DNA from: Gammaproteobacteria bacterium
GTDB taxonomy: Bacteria; Pseudomonadota; Gammaproteobacteria; Immundisolibacterales; Immundisolibacteraceae
DNA: 6,353 nucleotides
Direction of reading: 5' to 3'
Assembly (NCBI GenBank): GCA_003645395.1
Contig: QNFC01000105.1
Span: 1-6,353, forward strand
The translations under genes and the position numbers were made by a program. Of this stretch, positions 4,584 to 6,353 are shown piece by piece. The notes under the pieces are model-generated. The model made no database searches and was not told the DNA's origin. It saw only the letters and a program-made list of their open reading frames with translations. Each line of letters begins with the position of its first letter. The stretch's first letter is position 1.

Positions 4584-6353
4584 GCGAGTTCGCCAACTTT
4601 CATTTTTTACGGCCGGAATTCCTCTGGTTGCTGGCACCATTAGCCATCTTGTTGGTACTAGGGCTGCGGCGCAGTAACAGTGGCGACTGGCAATCACGGG
4701 TAGACCGTGAATTACTACCCTATCTTCTAGAAGGCAGTGCCCAGTCGCCGCGTTACGGAGCGGTGGGACTGCTTGGGCTAGTGGGATTGCTCGCCATTAG
4801 CGCCATCGCCGGGCCCGCATGGCGTGAACTACCGCAACCACTTTTTCGCAACCAGAGTGGCATCGTGCTGGCGCTTGACCTGTCCCGCTCAATGGATGCC
4901 ACCGATCTTAAACCGAACCGCTTAAGCCGAACGCGCTTTAAAATCAACGACATCATCAACACCTGGCCGGATGGTCAAATTGCCCTGGTGGTTTATGCAG
5001 CGGACGCCTTTATCGTTACTCCGCTCACCGATGACCGTGCCACACTGACGTTACAACTGCCCGCGCTCGGAACCGATTTAGTGCCTGTCCAGGGCAGCAA
5101 CCCCAAAGCAGCGATCATCCTGGCAAATCAGCTGTTGCACCAGGCCGGACTAGTTAATGGCGAAATATGGCTACTCACCGACGGCATCCCGGACAACGTC
5201 GACATTGATGACCTTATTAATGCTGCCGGTGATCACCCGGTGTCGGTGCTGGGAATTGGTACCCCTGAAGGCGCACCCATCGCAACCAGTAACGGCTTTT
5301 TAAAAGACCCGCAGGGCAACATCGTGTTACCGAAACTAAAAGAAGCCGCCCTACGACAATTAGCCGACGGCAGCGGTGGTCGCTACGCCCGCCTCAACAC
5401 CGACAGCCGAGATATCGACTACCTGCTGAACAGCGCAACGCTGGTTAACCGGTCTGTCGTTGACGAGCAGGAGGACCGCCGGGCTGATCTCTGGCAGGAA
5501 GAAGGACCCTGGCTATTACTGCCCGTACTGCTATTCGCTGCTTTCGCGTTTCGGCGCGGCTATTTAGTTATTTTGCTAGCGATAATGATCACACCCCGGC
5601 CGGCGTTGGCCGTTTCCTGGCAGGAACTCTGGCAAACCCCGGACCAGCAGGCGCAAAAGGCTTTCGACCGTGGTGACAACCCCGCTGCTATTGACTCATT
5701 CAGCGACCCGAGATGGCAGGCAGCCGCCCGCTATCGCCAGGGCGATTATGAAGGAGCGGCAGAAACGCTCGGCGACCAGACCGGCGCGACATCAACTTAC
5801 AACCGGGGTAACAGCAAAGCACAGATGGGCGATTATCAGGGCGCGTTGGACGATTACGACCAGGTGCTTAGCGAACAGCCTGATAACGAAGACGCCCGCT
5901 TTAACCGCGACCTGGTGGAGAAACTGCTCGAACAGCAACAGCAACAGCAACAAGACCAGGACCAGGAATCCTCCGATGATTCCGACGACAAGGACTCGGA
6001 ATCAGACTCAGAAAATGACCAGCAAAACCAGGACTCCTCTGAGTCAGAGCAGGACTCACCCCCAGAGGATAAGTCTGGCGATCAGTCGGAGGACAACCAA
6101 AAGTCACCACCTGATCAAAATGATCCAAATCCGAGCGACGACTCGAACGACGACAAACCCGAAGTTGACAAAGGTCAGCCTGAAGAGCCCGAGCCAGTCG
6201 ACGAAGATGGGCAGCCTGAAGAGCCGCCGTCGGCTCCCACGGCCGAGAGTCCACCGCCGATGGATGACGAAACCCGTCAGGCTACCGAGCAGTGGCTGAG
6301 GCGTATCCCCGATGACCCCGGCGGTCTGCTGCGCAGAAAATTTCTATATCAAT
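4580..6353 (+). CDS. batB: BatB-like VWA protein fused to BatC-like TPR region, C-terminus cut by window edge
   Basis: One frame runs from ATG 4580, overlapping the batA stop, through 591 codons to the edge with no stop. Helices at about 11-29 and 60-79 precede a VWA domain (about 93-290) with an intact metal site: D100-L-S102-R-S104, S173 in Q-G-S-N, and L-L-T-D201-G. A helix at 310-324 is followed by R-R and a second hydrophobic run (327-339) ending P-A-L-A-V, which resembles a signal peptide with a cleavage site after A344. TPR-like repeats follow (about 380-437, including Y-N-R-G-N and Q-M-G-D-Y-Q-G-A-L-D-D-Y), then a Gln/Asp/Ser/Pro-rich acidic linker (452-560) and a terminal motif W572-L-R-R-I-P-D-D-P-G-G-L-L-R-R-K-F. 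The protein therefore combines BatB and BatC, a known arrangement in gammaproteobacteria. The terminal motif usually lies very near the end of such proteins, so few residues are probably missing. The linker position suggests flexible tethering. Confidence 0.93.
   Translation, partial: MSEFANFHFLRPEFLWLLAPLAILLVLGLRRSNSGDWQSRVDRELLPYLLEGSAQSPRYGAVGLLGLVGLLAISAIAGPAWRELPQPLFRNQSGIVLALDLSRSMDATDLKPNRLSRTRFKINDIINTWPDGQIALVVYAADAFIVTPLTDDRATLTLQLPALGTDLVPVQGSNPKAAIILANQLLHQAGLVNGEIWLLTDGIPDNVDIDDLINAAGDHPVSVLGIGTPEGAPIATSNGFLKDPQGNIVLPKLKEAALRQLADGSGGRYARLNTDSRDIDYLLNSATLVNRSVVDEQEDRRADLWQEEGPWLLLPVLLFAAFAFRRGYLVILLAIMITPRPALAVSWQELWQTPDQQAQKAFDRGDNPAAIDSFSDPRWQAAARYRQGDYEGAAETLGDQTGATSTYNRGNSKAQMGDYQGALDDYDQVLSEQPDNEDARFNRDLVEKLLEQQQQQQQDQDQESSDDSDDKDSESDSENDQQNQDSSESEQDSPPEDKSGDQSEDNQKSPPDQNDPNPSDDSNDDKPEVDKGQPEEPEPVDEDGQPEEPPSAPTAESPPPMDDETRQATEQWLRRIPDDPGGLLRRKFLYQ
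5933..5965 (+). repeat. CAGCAA and GACCAG short tandem repeats encoding a Gln-rich tract
   Basis: Three CAGCAA units (5933-5950) plus one CAA code for seven glutamines, followed by two GACCAG units (5954-5965) coding Asp-Gln. They open the acidic linker right after the TPR region. The units are multiples of three, so slippage would change linker length without breaking the frame. Confidence 0.7.
6176..6225 (+). repeat. 14-base direct repeat in the linker (Q-P-E-E-P)
   Basis: CAGCCTGAAGAGCC occurs at 6176-6189 and again at 6212-6225, 36 bases apart and in frame, coding G-Q-P-E-E-P twice. The nucleotide identity hints at a recent duplication of a 12-codon unit, although the segments between the copies have diverged. 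Confidence 0.6.

Noticed and set aside
5670..6299. A 209-codon plus-strand frame and an opposing minus frame (5901-6254) over the batB 3' part
   Set aside because: The Thr/Arg/Ser-rich product is the frame-shifted reading of the acidic linker; the continuous BatB/TPR frame explains the region and ends in a conserved motif.
1158..6353. A MoxR/VWA biological-conflict (anti-phage) system
   Set aside because: Such systems carry effector domains or diversified recognition modules; here every gene matches the standard Bat operon and no toxin, nuclease or mobile-element signature is present.

Overview
The window looks like chromosomal DNA of a gammaproteobacterium. Gene density, fairly GC-rich codon use and a gene order (moxR, DUF58, DUF4381, two VWA genes) known from Pseudomonas and its relatives all point that way. 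Placing it near marine oil/steroid-degrading lineages is only a guess from the Rieske oxygenase; no rRNA or other taxonomic marker is present.

Layout. Positions 1-911 (minus strand, running off the left edge) encode the N-terminal 303 residues of a Rieske-type aromatic ring-hydroxylating oxygenase large subunit. Positions 912-1157 form a non-coding divergent intergenic region. It holds a 24-base imperfect dyad close to the Rieske start and no convincing promoter for the rightward genes. From 1158 to the right edge runs a tightly packed five-gene plus-strand operon: a MoxR-type AAA+ ATPase, a DUF58 protein, a single-pass membrane DUF4381 protein, a BatA-like membrane VWA protein, and a BatB-like VWA protein fused to a BatC-like TPR region. 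The last gene is cut off by the right edge. Three junctions are 4-base stop/start overlaps and the fourth has a 2-base gap, so co-transcription and translational coupling are very likely. The last gene is one continuous open frame of 591 codons with no stop.

How they work together. This is the 'aerotolerance' (Bat) type of MoxR-VWA system. By family analogy, a cytoplasmic MoxR ATPase works with a DUF58 partner and membrane-anchored metal-binding VWA proteins in envelope-associated complex assembly or stress tolerance. The exact client is unknown. A BatD gene would be expected just beyond the right edge. The Rieske oxygenase is transcribed divergently and is probably unrelated in function.

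The operon is a recognised type rather than a new system. The points most worth a second look are the signal-peptide-like segment preserved at the BatB/BatC fusion joint, the long acidic Gln/Asp/Ser-rich linker, the enlarged spacing between the two halves of the Rieske cluster motif, and the dyad in the divergent promoter region.
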